DNA from: Bacteroidales bacterium
GTDB lineage: Bacteria; Bacteroidota; Bacteroidia; Bacteroidales; NBLH01
NCBI GenBank assembly: GCA_021647685.1
Contig: JAKIUH010000190.1
Coordinates: forward strand, 1-8,153
Reading direction: 5' to 3'
DNA: 8,153 nt
Notes under the pieces: model-generated
The model's input: only the letters and a program-made list of their open reading frames with translations
Databases searched by the model: none
Told to the model about the DNA's origin: nothing
Shown: positions 1 through 6,535 of the stretch, one piece after another
Layout: each line of letters opens with the position of its first letter
Numbering within the stretch: position 1 is the first letter of the stretch
Program-made: the position numbers and the translations under genes

Positions 1-8
1 GCTGAAAA

Positions 9-101
9 GCTCAGATGTGCATCTATTTTGTATTTTGTTAAGTGCAGATGTATAGCAATACTTCAAACTGAACAAAATACAAGAGAGGTGTGCAGCTGAG
101 C
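9..101 (+). repeat. Long imperfect inverted repeat / hairpin near the left edge
   Basis: Positions 9-42 pair with 68-101 around a 25-base loop (43-67). Of 34 opposed positions I count 27 Watson-Crick pairs, 4 G-T (G-U in RNA) and 3 A-G mismatches. The strongest part is a 12-bp perfect block, 28-39 against 71-82. All four wobbles are G-U when read on the plus strand (A-C on the minus strand), which hints weakly that a plus-strand RNA is the folded form. No T-run follows on either strand, so it is not a textbook intrinsic terminator. It lies about 155 bases beyond the stop codon of the minus-strand protease gene. It could be a structured RNA, the end of a small mobile element, or a processing/stability hairpin. 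The rest of 102-256 shows no gene, terminator or RNA that I can support. Confidence 0.6.
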
Positions 102-256
102 CACAAAAAACATTATGGTTTGAATATAATAAATGCATGCTTTTTCGGATATTGTATTAGAAAACCTTGCATTTAGATACAATAAAATAAACATAAGATA
201 CTGATTAGCAATGCATTTGGCGTTTTTTAGCAAGCCCTAAATTAAATATCACATCT

Positions 257-2707
257 TTATTGCTTTACAAAATTTTTGGTGTACTCACCATAATCCGAAC
301 GTATTTTTAATAGATAATATCCATTTTTTAGCTCCGATATATCAATTTGCATTGCTCCATTTAACGGATTTTCGGGTACGCGAATTGCTCCGTTTAGTGT
401 ATAAATGGCAAAAGTAGCATTTTCATAGGCTTCAATAAAATTTGCTTCAATAGTCAATTGATTTTTCGCAGGATTCGGATAAACATTATAGATTGCTTCG
501 CTTTTATCATCTACGCAAAAAGAAGCGGTTTGAGGAACTCCTGAATAATTACCTGAAACCAGAACCTCATTATTTGCATCAACAACCGAATAAGAACAAT
601 CGGTACAATTAGACCCACCGCTTATATTCAGCGTATAACAGCCCGACATTATGCATAAAGGAATTAAAACATTACCCGAATTTTCAGGAATATTCCCTGA
701 TGTAAAAAGTTTACCGTCCTTAGTTAAGTTCCAATCAACAGCATAATTTCCGGTATTAATGCTTATATTTATTCCCTGTTCAACAGGATAAACATTAAGT
801 GCTTCGGCAGGATAATCACCACAGGTATTGCTTATGGTAAGCGCTACTTTTCTATCTCCCCATTTATCCCATTGAACACGAATATTATTAGAGCTCATTC
901 CTGTATTAATAGTTCCTGAATTTACCGACCAAGAATAATTGCCTTCTTCGGTAACAAAATATTCACCACGTAATTCTTCACTACATATATATTCGTCTCC
1001 TTGAACTTTAATGTTTTCGATTACAGTATCCGCCTGAAATTGAGCTGTTAATGTATCATTTACAGGATTTTCATCTACTGCATTATTAGGAATGGCAGTA
1101 TATGCTTTAAAAATACCTGAACCCGCTGTTGCTTGAACGGCAGGCAAATCAATACTCACAATATTACCCGATGGTAAAACTCCTGACCAGTCATAATAGT
1201 AAACAGAACTATTGTTCAAAGCATAATAAATACGGAAAGAGTTTATTTCCTTAACTCCCGAATTTTTCACTTCTACTTTTGGCGTAATTAAACCGGTAAG
1301 ACAAAAAGCTCCGCTCGGTGACTGAATTTTTGTAACCCCTACATCAATACTATCCACAGGCAAGTTTGGGTCAAAGCCGTCTAAAGTAAGTACACCTGTG
1401 TTATCAGGGTCTAACCAAGCCTTTAACTGTTGATTTGGGTCTGAATAATAGTCCCAACTCATATCAAACTTAGCATAATAATCATTTACATTATTGTAGC
1501 AACTGGCTTCGCCACCGGTTAAATCACCCACAATATGATGATTTTCATCATACAAAGGAGAGCCTGAAGAGCCTCCTTCGGTAGTACCTAAATCCCAAGC
1601 TAAAATTTGCCAGTGGGAATTAGTAATATAGCCACTACCATAATTTCCGGTAACGGGAGCATCGTAATCCATAGATATTTTTTTTATATCGCCACTTGGG
1701 TGATGAATGGTTACTGTGTTGCTTGCCGCAGTAGTTGAGCGGTTCCAACCTGAAAAATACACTCCGTATTCAACAGGGGGGGAAGTACTTAATTTTAGCA
1801 AAGTAAAATCAAGATCACCTGCAGTAGTAGCTGCAATTAGGTCAGAAGCAGATATTGTCTGGTTAGTAGGTCCGATAGTGCCATTACATAATTCACTTTC
1901 ATAGTTAAAAATAAAAACGGCAGTCTGTGCAACTGTTTGCGAACTTACACAATGATTCGCCGTTAACAAATAAGGTGTGGCATCTTTACGAGTATTATTA
2001 ATCAATGCTCCTGTACACATATAAGTATATCCTCCTGAAACAAAAGTGTATTTCACAACTGAACGTTTTTCGTTTTGCCAATTAGCACCTTCAGGGCAGT
2101 TTACATTAACATTACATGAGCCGGAAGCTTTTGCGCTTTTAAGTTTTTTACCAAAAGCATTTTTATAGTCATGGATAATACCGGACAGTTCAAAAACACC
2201 AAAATCCACACCTTTTGGAACATTTAATTCAAGAATAATATCTTCACCGGTAAGGGGCAAAACAGAAAATACCTTATCAGTTTTATTATTTTGAGATGTA
2301 TATGCTCCCTTTACAATACTTTTATCGGGTGAGTAAACAAAAAACCGAACTCCACTGTTTAACTTAAAGTGTTTAAAAAATAAACCAATTGCATAGGCTT
2401 TATCCGAATGAATTTGCAAACGCCAAATTTTATCGCCGGACTTTAAGTTAGTCCAAACTCCGGAATTTTCAGGATTTATATTTACAAGATGAGTTTTTCC
2501 GTAACGATAAGGTTTTGCACCATTTTTATTATTTTCATCTTCGCGTAACAGCTGATTATAATCAAAATAAGGTGTATAATAAACAGGTGTGGATTTTAAG
2601 TTTGCCTGATCAAAGGATAAGGGCGTTCCTCCATAGTTGATTTGAGCATGTATGTTTATATTTATCAACCCAATAAATAATAGAAAGACTATAAATCTTG
2701 ATTTCAT
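257..2707 (-). CDS. Secreted lysyl-endopeptidase-type serine protease (S1) with T9SS sorting domain
   Basis: 816 residues. A signal peptide (about 1-21, ending IHAQ) is followed by a propeptide (about 22-193) and a trypsin-fold domain (about 194-446). Compared from memory with Achromobacter lysyl endopeptidase (API), the triad is His252 (TANHC), Asp300 (DFTLLKL) and Ser381 (GSSGSP). The Asp-Ser spacing of 81 equals that of API. Six cysteines (198, 204, 231, 253, 274, 403) match the three API disulfides. Asp409 aligns with API Asp225, the residue that selects lysine. Lys193 just before ASGSC suggests self-cleavage after Lys. API His210 is replaced by Thr397. A CARDB/Ig-like region (about 453-560), a PKD-like region (about 565-642) and a Cys-containing beta module (about 643-735) follow. 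Residues about 739-816 (VYPNP, GYYLLKI, final FVKQ) form a type A T9SS sorting domain, so export to the surface or medium is expected. The ATG at 2707 directly precedes the signal peptide; the ribosome site is weak. It is transcribed away from the operon at 2957. I found no convincing promoter. Confidence 0.93.
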   Translation of the reverse strand: MKSRFIVFLLFIGLININIHAQINYGGTPLSFDQANLKSTPVYYTPYFDYNQLLREDENNKNGAKPYRYGKTHLVNINPENSGVWTNLKSGDKIWRLQIHSDKAYAIGLFFKHFKLNSGVRFFVYSPDKSIVKGAYTSQNNKTDKVFSVLPLTGEDIILELNVPKGVDFGVFELSGIIHDYKNAFGKKLKSAKASGSCNVNVNCPEGANWQNEKRSVVKYTFVSGGYTYMCTGALINNTRKDATPYLLTANHCVSSQTVAQTAVFIFNYESELCNGTIGPTNQTISASDLIAATTAGDLDFTLLKLSTSPPVEYGVYFSGWNRSTTAASNTVTIHHPSGDIKKISMDYDAPVTGNYGSGYITNSHWQILAWDLGTTEGGSSGSPLYDENHHIVGDLTGGEASCYNNVNDYYAKFDMSWDYYSDPNQQLKAWLDPDNTGVLTLDGFDPNLPVDSIDVGVTKIQSPSGAFCLTGLITPKVEVKNSGVKEINSFRIYYALNNSSVYYYDWSGVLPSGNIVSIDLPAVQATAGSGIFKAYTAIPNNAVDENPVNDTLTAQFQADTVIENIKVQGDEYICSEELRGEYFVTEEGNYSWSVNSGTINTGMSSNNIRVQWDKWGDRKVALTISNTCGDYPAEALNVYPVEQGINISINTGNYAVDWNLTKDGKLFTSGNIPENSGNVLIPLCIMSGCYTLNISGGSNCTDCSYSVVDANNEVLVSGNYSGVPQTASFCVDDKSEAIYNVYPNPAKNQLTIEANFIEAYENATFAIYTLNGAIRVPENPLNGAMQIDISELKNGYYLLKIRSDYGEYTKNFVKQ

Positions 2708-2781
2708 TTCTTAATTCTTTGTGTTATAAAAAATAGTAACGTAATTATGCTGTGTATATTATTATTCAGTATTTGTTTTAT

Positions 2782-2860
2782 ACCTTAATTCCGCAGATTA
2801 TGTTCGTGAGGTGCTTCGCTGCTGGCTTTCCCTTACGAACATAATCTGCGTATTTAAGGT
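2782..2860. repeat. Long near-perfect palindrome between divergent genes
   Basis: A 16-bp perfect inverted repeat (2792-2807 with 2835-2850, arm CGCAGATTATGTTCGT) is extended inward by GAGG/CCTT pairing (2808-2811 with 2831-2834, one G-T). It is extended outward by 7 bp (ACCTTAA, 2782-2788, with 2854-2860) across a 3x3 internal loop. The 19-base apical loop (2812-2830) is GC-richer than its surroundings. The element lies between the start codons of two divergent genes (2707 and 2957), where a terminator is not expected, and no T-run follows on either strand. It resembles a REP/MITE-like dispersed palindrome or a structured leader RNA. I cannot say which without copy-number data from the genome. 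Confidence 0.75.
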
Positions 2861-2883
2861 TATAAAAAAACGGAAGTAAAAGT

Positions 2884-2897
2884 AGTAAAATTTTACT
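2884..2897. promoter_or_regulatory. Perfect 14-bp palindrome upstream of the phosphate operon
   Basis: AGTAAAATTTTACT is its own reverse complement. It sits about 13 bases upstream of the candidate -33 element of the operon promoter, a plausible place for a dimeric regulator to bind. In AT-rich DNA such palindromes also arise by chance, so an operator role is only a suggestion. Confidence 0.35.
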
Positions 2898-2909
2898 TTA
2901 TTCCAGACT

Positions 2910-2941
2910 TTTGCCTAAAGGCAATATATTATTTATATTTA
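2910..2941 (+). promoter_or_regulatory. Candidate Bacteroidota sigma-70-type promoter for the DUF47-PiT-CYTH-Adk operon
   Basis: TTTG at 2910-2913 would be the -33 element. TATATTTA at 2934-2941 would be the -7 element; it matches TAnnTTTG except for the final base. The 20-base spacing fits the Bacteroidota primary sigma factor. Position 2941 is 15 bases before the ATG at 2957, so the leader would be very short. The start codon has no clear Shine-Dalgarno sequence, only an A-rich run, which is normal for this phylum. Confidence 0.45.
2911..2924. promoter_or_regulatory. Inverted repeat TTGCCT-AA-AGGCAA overlapping the -33 element
   Basis: Two perfect 6-bp arms are separated by two bases, and the left arm overlaps the candidate -33 TTTG. 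A protein bound here would compete with RNA polymerase, so this is a reasonable candidate operator for the phosphate operon. No regulator gene is visible in the window and I do not recognise the motif as a known phosphate box. Confidence 0.35.
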
Positions 2942-2956
2942 CAAAAAAAATACATT

Positions 2957-3607
2957 ATGGGAATACTTTTCAGAACAGCAGAATCGCTTATTGCATCAAT
3001 AAGTAATTTTTTAGATACTATTGATGAAGGCGCTTTAGTTTTTAAAAACGGAGTAAAAAACTATCTAAATAAAGAAGAAAAAGAATTTGCCGATAATATT
3101 CAAAAAATTCTGGATATGGAATCGCATGCCGATAAGTTGCGCAAACAAATTGAAAATGATCTGTATATTTATTCTTTATTACCTCAATTTCGTGGCGATG
3201 TAATGATTCTTCTTGAAAAATTAGACGATATAATTGATACATCAAAAGAAAATATGCTGCAATTTGATGTAGAAGGACCAAACATTCCAAAAGAATTAAA
3301 CAGTGATTTTATTAAACTCGTAGATGCTTCTGTTCTTTCAGTTGAAAATGTAATACCTGCTGCAAGGGCTTATTTTACAGATGTAAACGCAGTTAAAGAC
3401 AAATTACACAGGGTGTATTTTTACGAACGTGAAGCCGATTTACTTGCCGACAATATTAAAAGAAGACTATTTAAAGAAATGAAGCAACTTGATTTAGCCG
3501 AAAAAATACATCTGCGTTATTTTGCACTTCACATTGAAAGCCTCTCGGATGTAGCACAGGAAGTTGCTGATTTATTATCGATTATGGCAATTAAACGCAC
3601 ATTATAA
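2957..3607 (+). CDS. DUF47 family PhoU-like protein, partner of the PiT phosphate permease
   Basis: 216 residues, cytoplasmic and predicted all-helical, with the usual length of the DUF47/TIGR00153 (YkaA) family. PhoU-type E-x3-D metal-binding motifs appear at Glu55-Asp59 (ESHAD), Glu157-Asp161 (EREAD) and Glu194-Asp198 (ESLSD). A further acidic patch lies at 87-94 (EKLDDIID). The last motif runs into DVAQEVADLL, the typical family C-terminus. Family members are encoded beside PiT permeases and are thought to modulate them, although the biochemical mechanism is not established. Only four bases separate this gene from the permease start, so co-translation is likely. The ATG at 2957 begins the standard family start (MGILFR) and follows the candidate promoter closely. 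It is the first gene of the operon. Confidence 0.9.
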   Translation: MGILFRTAESLIASISNFLDTIDEGALVFKNGVKNYLNKEEKEFADNIQKILDMESHADKLRKQIENDLYIYSLLPQFRGDVMILLEKLDDIIDTSKENMLQFDVEGPNIPKELNSDFIKLVDASVLSVENVIPAARAYFTDVNAVKDKLHRVYFYEREADLLADNIKRRLFKEMKQLDLAEKIHLRYFALHIESLSDVAQEVADLLSIMAIKRTL

Positions 3608-3611
3608 AACA

Positions 3612-4793
3612 ATGATATTCTTTTTTTTAACAAGCGGTTTATTTTTAGGCTGGTCACTGGGCGCCAACGATGCTGCTAACGTGTTCGGCTCTGCAGTAGG
3701 TACTCGTATGGTACGATTTAAAACGGCAGCAATCGTAGCAAGTATTTTTGTAATAATTGGTGCAGTTTTGCAGGGTGAAGGTGCGTCGCACACTTTGGGC
3801 AAATTAGGAGATATTGATGCCATAGCCGGTGCTTTTACCGTTGCTTTGGCAGCTGCTATAACTGTGTTTTATATGACAAAATTTAAACTGCCGGTTTCTA
3901 CAACCCAAGCTATTGTTGGCGGTATTATCGGTTGGAACTTATACACCGGACATACTACCGATATAAACTCACTAACTAAAATTTTAACAACATGGGTGGC
4001 TGGTCCCGTATTAGGGGCAATTTTTTCAATTATTTTATATCATATCTTTAAATTAACAATTAATAAAATAAAACCACACTTACTAAAATTAGATGCTTTC
4101 CTGCGTATGGCACTTATTATTGTAGGTGCTTTTGGTGCTTATAGTTTGGGAGCCAATAATATTGCTAATGTAATGGGTGTTTTTGTTTCTTCGGTTTCTT
4201 TACCTGAAATTGATTTCCTGATTTTTAAACTAAGTGGTGTACAACAATTATTTTTGCTCGGAGGCATTTCAATTTCCGTAGGAATTTTCACTTATTCCAG
4301 AAAAATTATGGAGCAAGTAGGCGATAATATTGTTCACTTGTCGTCCGAAGCTGCCTTGGTGGTTGTTTTAGCGCAAGCTATGGTTTTGTTTATATTTTCA
4401 TCTCAATCTTTATCTGATTTTTCGGTAAGCATAGGGCTGCCTCCTATTCCTTTGGTGCCTGTTTCAAGTTCGCAAGTAATTGTAGGCTCTATTATTGGAA
4501 TTGGTATTTTAAAAGGCGGAAAAGAAATAAAATTCGGTGTATTGGGCGAAATTGCAATAGGGTGGATTACAACCCCTGTTATTGCAGGCTTAATTGCTTT
4601 TCTGGCTTTATTCTTCGTTAATAATGTTTTCAAATTAAAAGTTGCTGAGGACAGTGATTTAATCAATCCGTTCTCAAAAAAGACCTCCATGCCCGACACA
4701 CTAAATAGCCCATCAACAGATTCAAGCATTTTCACAGGAGCTTTTAATAAACAAATTAATAAAATAAAAATTGATACAAGTGGTAAAAATTAA
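3612..4793 (+). CDS. pit: PiT family inorganic phosphate permease
   Basis: 393 residues from the ATG at 3612. An upstream in-frame ATG at 3564 would add 16 residues and overlap the DUF47 gene by 44 bases. I prefer 3612 because the first membrane segment begins there and the family normally starts close to this segment. The protein is an inverted duplication: GANDAAN (17-23) with PVSTTQ (94-99) in the first half, GANNIAN (180-186) with PVSSSQ (283-288) in the second. These are the paired signatures of sodium- or proton-coupled PiT carriers. About ten hydrophobic segments can be seen by eye (roughly 2-18, 37-56, 68-88, 92-110, 125-146, 161-182, 211-228, 245-266, 284-302, 310-340). A hydrophilic Ser/Thr/Lys-rich tail (about 341-393) follows. 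The second signature has Asn183 where the first has Asp20. It sits in the inner membrane and imports phosphate, probably tuned by the DUF47 protein. Anions other than phosphate (such as sulfate) are transported by some relatives. Confidence 0.92.
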   Translation: MIFFFLTSGLFLGWSLGANDAANVFGSAVGTRMVRFKTAAIVASIFVIIGAVLQGEGASHTLGKLGDIDAIAGAFTVALAAAITVFYMTKFKLPVSTTQAIVGGIIGWNLYTGHTTDINSLTKILTTWVAGPVLGAIFSIILYHIFKLTINKIKPHLLKLDAFLRMALIIVGAFGAYSLGANNIANVMGVFVSSVSLPEIDFLIFKLSGVQQLFLLGGISISVGIFTYSRKIMEQVGDNIVHLSSEAALVVVLAQAMVLFIFSSQSLSDFSVSIGLPPIPLVPVSSSQVIVGSIIGIGILKGGKEIKFGVLGEIAIGWITTPVIAGLIAFLALFFVNNVFKLKVAEDSDLINPFSKKTSMPDTLNSPSTDSSIFTGAFNKQINKIKIDTSGKN

Positions 4794-4798
4794 ACAAA

Positions 4799-5272
4799 AT
4801 GGCTAAAGAAATAGAACGGAAATTTTTGGTTAAAAATAATGATTTCAAGAAGTCGGCTTTTAAAAAGATGCAAATAAAGCAAGGTTTTTTATCCTCTGTA
4901 CCTGAACGTACTGTCAGAATACGTATAAAAGAAAACAAAGCATTCATCACAATAAAAGGTTTAAGCAATAAAAGCGGAACAACACGCTTTGAGTGGGAAA
5001 AAGAAATCCCGATTAATGAAGCCTCTGAACTATTATCAATTTGCGAGCCGGGCATAATTGATAAAACAAGGTATTTAATAAAATCTGGAAAACACACCTA
5101 TGAAGTAGATGAATTTTATGGTGAAAATGAAGGTTTGATTATTGCCGAAATTGAATTGCATCATGAAAATGAAAATTTTGAAAAACCAAAATGGCTGGGT
5201 AAAGAAGTAACGGGTGATATCAGATATTATAACTCACAACTTTCGCAAAATCCGTATAAAAATTGGAAATAA
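4799..5272 (+). CDS. Single-domain CYTH / triphosphate tunnel metalloenzyme
   Basis: 157 residues, the size of stand-alone bacterial CYTH proteins. The signature ExExK is Glu4-Glu6-Lys8 (EIERKFL). The other charged residues that line the tunnel in this family are present: Arg40 and Arg42 (VRIR), Lys53 (IKG), Glu65 and Glu67 (FEWE), Lys89 and Arg91 (KTRY), Asp104 and Glu105 (VDEF), Glu117 and Glu119 (AEIEL). The C-terminal part (KEVTGDIRYYN) is the usual ending. It should therefore be catalytically intact. Single-domain relatives hydrolyse tripolyphosphate or nucleotide triphosphates with divalent metal; others in the superfamily are class IV adenylyl cyclases or thiamine triphosphatases. The short form and the phosphate-transport context favour a tripolyphosphatase or other triphosphatase, but the substrate cannot be read from sequence. 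The ATG at 4799 lies five bases after the permease stop, consistent with one transcript. Confidence 0.88.
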   Translation: MAKEIERKFLVKNNDFKKSAFKKMQIKQGFLSSVPERTVRIRIKENKAFITIKGLSNKSGTTRFEWEKEIPINEASELLSICEPGIIDKTRYLIKSGKHTYEVDEFYGENEGLIIAEIELHHENENFEKPKWLGKEVTGDIRYYNSQLSQNPYKNWK

Positions 5273-5292
5273 TAAACTAAAACCTGTTAATT

Positions 5293-6468
5293 ATGTTAAA
5301 CATTGCATTATTTGGACCACCGGGAGCGGGGAAAGGTACTCAATCGGAATTTTTAATTAAAAAATTTAATTTATTTTATATTTCTACCGGCGATTTACTT
5401 CGTAAAGAACTTGCTAATGAAACAAAATTAGGATTACAAGCCAAAAGCATTATCGCTAAGGGAGGATTGGTTTCCGATGAAATTATTGTTCAAATTATTG
5501 AAAAAACCATTAAAAATAATCCCGATGTAAATGGTTTTTTGTTTGATGGTTTTCCAAGAACTTTTGTACAAGCCTACATTTTAGAAGGTTTAATGATTAA
5601 ATTGGGTACAAAACTCGATTTGTTAATTAGTATTAAAGTACCGGAAGATGAATCGGTAAAACGATTGCTGGATAGAGGTAAAACTTCCGGAAGGCTTGAT
5701 GATAATGAAGAAGTAATACGCAACCGCTTGCGTGAATATCACAATAAAACATTACCGGTACTGGATTTTTTTAAACAACGCGGCAATTACATTGCCATAA
5801 ATGGTATGCAAAGCATTCCTGATGTTACAAAAGATATTATTCAGGTAATAAATGATGTTTTAAGTAAAAAACTTATAAATATAGTTATTTTTGGCTACCC
5901 GGGTTCCGGTAGAGGTTCGCTGGGTAAAGCTTTGGCTGAAAAATATAACTTGGAATTTGTAGCAACAGGTGCTATGCTTGATGAAGAAATTAAAAAAAAA
6001 TCAAAAATCGGGCAGCAAGTAAAAGAACTGTATGAAACAGGACAATTGGTTCCCGATGAAATCGTTATCCGGCTCTTAGAACAAAAAATTGAAAATTCCA
6101 AAGGGGTAAAAGGTTTCATTTTTAAAGGTTATCCGCGCACACTGGTACAATCCTATATTCTGGACGGTATGTTGCGTAAACACGACTCTTCAATTAATAA
6201 AATATTTGATATTCAGGTAGATACACTTGAATTAATCCGCCGTTTAGACAAACGCAGCAAAACCGATAAGGCTATGCCTTATGATTCAAGCACCGAACGT
6301 ATTGTGCAACGTTTAGAAGAACACAAAACCAAAACAATACCCGTTATCGAAAAATACAAAGAGATACATGATGTTACGGTAATTGACGGCACACCGCCTT
6401 TTGAAATAGTTTTTAAAAACTTGTGTAAAGAAATTGAAAGCAGTTTTAAAAATCTGGTAAGTGAATAA
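5293..6468 (+). CDS. adk: Tandem adenylate kinase: active N-terminal domain fused to degenerate C-terminal copy
   Basis: 391 residues, about twice a normal adenylate kinase. Residues 1-193 form a complete enzyme (ATP + AMP to 2 ADP) with a short lid. It has P-loop GPPGAGKGT (8-16), STGD (31-34), DGFPRT (85-90) with Arg89, Gln93, lid Arg128 and Arg134, and Arg145 in the RxRL motif. Residues about 194-391 repeat the fold, but the P-loop is GYPGSGRGS (201-209; the catalytic Lys is Arg207). TGD becomes TGA (Ala227), DGFPR becomes KGYPR (Lys278), and the lid arginine matching Arg134 is gone (KTDKAMPY, 323-330). Arg282, Gln286 and Arg340 remain. The second half is probably a non-catalytic regulatory or scaffolding domain, possibly still binding nucleotide. 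The reading frame is continuous through both halves with no linker. It is the last gene of the operon, 20 bases after the CYTH gene. A nine-A run at 5992-6000 lies early in the second half. Confidence 0.92.
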   Translation: MLNIALFGPPGAGKGTQSEFLIKKFNLFYISTGDLLRKELANETKLGLQAKSIIAKGGLVSDEIIVQIIEKTIKNNPDVNGFLFDGFPRTFVQAYILEGLMIKLGTKLDLLISIKVPEDESVKRLLDRGKTSGRLDDNEEVIRNRLREYHNKTLPVLDFFKQRGNYIAINGMQSIPDVTKDIIQVINDVLSKKLINIVIFGYPGSGRGSLGKALAEKYNLEFVATGAMLDEEIKKKSKIGQQVKELYETGQLVPDEIVIRLLEQKIENSKGVKGFIFKGYPRTLVQSYILDGMLRKHDSSINKIFDIQVDTLELIRRLDKRSKTDKAMPYDSSTERIVQRLEEHKTKTIPVIEKYKEIHDVTVIDGTPPFEIVFKNLCKEIESSFKNLVSE

Positions 6469-6470
6469 AG

Positions 6471-6501
6471 TTTTCATATCTCCCCAAAAATTTTAAATTT
6501 G
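6471..6501 (+). promoter_or_regulatory. Candidate promoter for the M14 peptidase gene
   Basis: TAAATTTG at 6494-6501 matches the Bacteroidota -7 consensus TAnnTTTG exactly. TTTTC at 6471-6475 is a weak -33 match about 19 bases upstream. The -7 element ends 34 bases before the ATG at 6536. It begins only three bases after the adenylate kinase stop and no terminator separates the two genes, so some read-through from the operon is possible. Confidence 0.55.
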
Positions 6502-6535
6502 TATGATAAATTTATAAACATATAAATAGGTAACT

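Noticed and set aside
133..204. Short plus-strand open frame of 23 codons (MHAFSDIVLE...)
   Set aside because: Too short, no ribosome site or promoter, and no recognisable family. Chance frames of this length are common.
205..240. Possible terminator for the protease gene around GGGCTTGC...GCC (minus strand)
   Set aside because: Only a 3-bp GC stem with a large loop and no following T-run.
2795..2847. Resemblance of the palindrome arms (ATTATGTT) to a XerD half-site of dif
   Set aside because: Only the TTATGTT core matches. The spacing and the XerC half are wrong for dif, and the arms lie far apart.
2832..2867. Right arm of the palindrome plus the following A-run read on the minus strand as an intrinsic terminator
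   Set aside because: On the minus strand the T-run precedes the hairpin rather than following it. The element also lies upstream of both flanking genes.
3564..3611. Upstream in-frame start for the PiT permease adding 16 residues (MLIYYRLWQ...)
   Set aside because: It would overlap the DUF47 gene by 44 bases, and the added residues are simply that gene's end read in another frame. The ATG at 3612 starts at the first membrane segment.
3621..3628. Eight-T run at codons 3-6 of the PiT gene as a phase-variation switch
   Set aside because: It encodes the Phe-rich first membrane segment, where T runs are expected in AT-rich DNA. Nothing else suggests switching.
4403..4735. Long minus-strand open frame opposite the PiT gene, and similar antisense frames at 4756-5097 and 7188-7436
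   Set aside because: They lie antisense to well-recognised genes, have no family resemblance, and reflect low stop frequency opposite conserved coding sequence.
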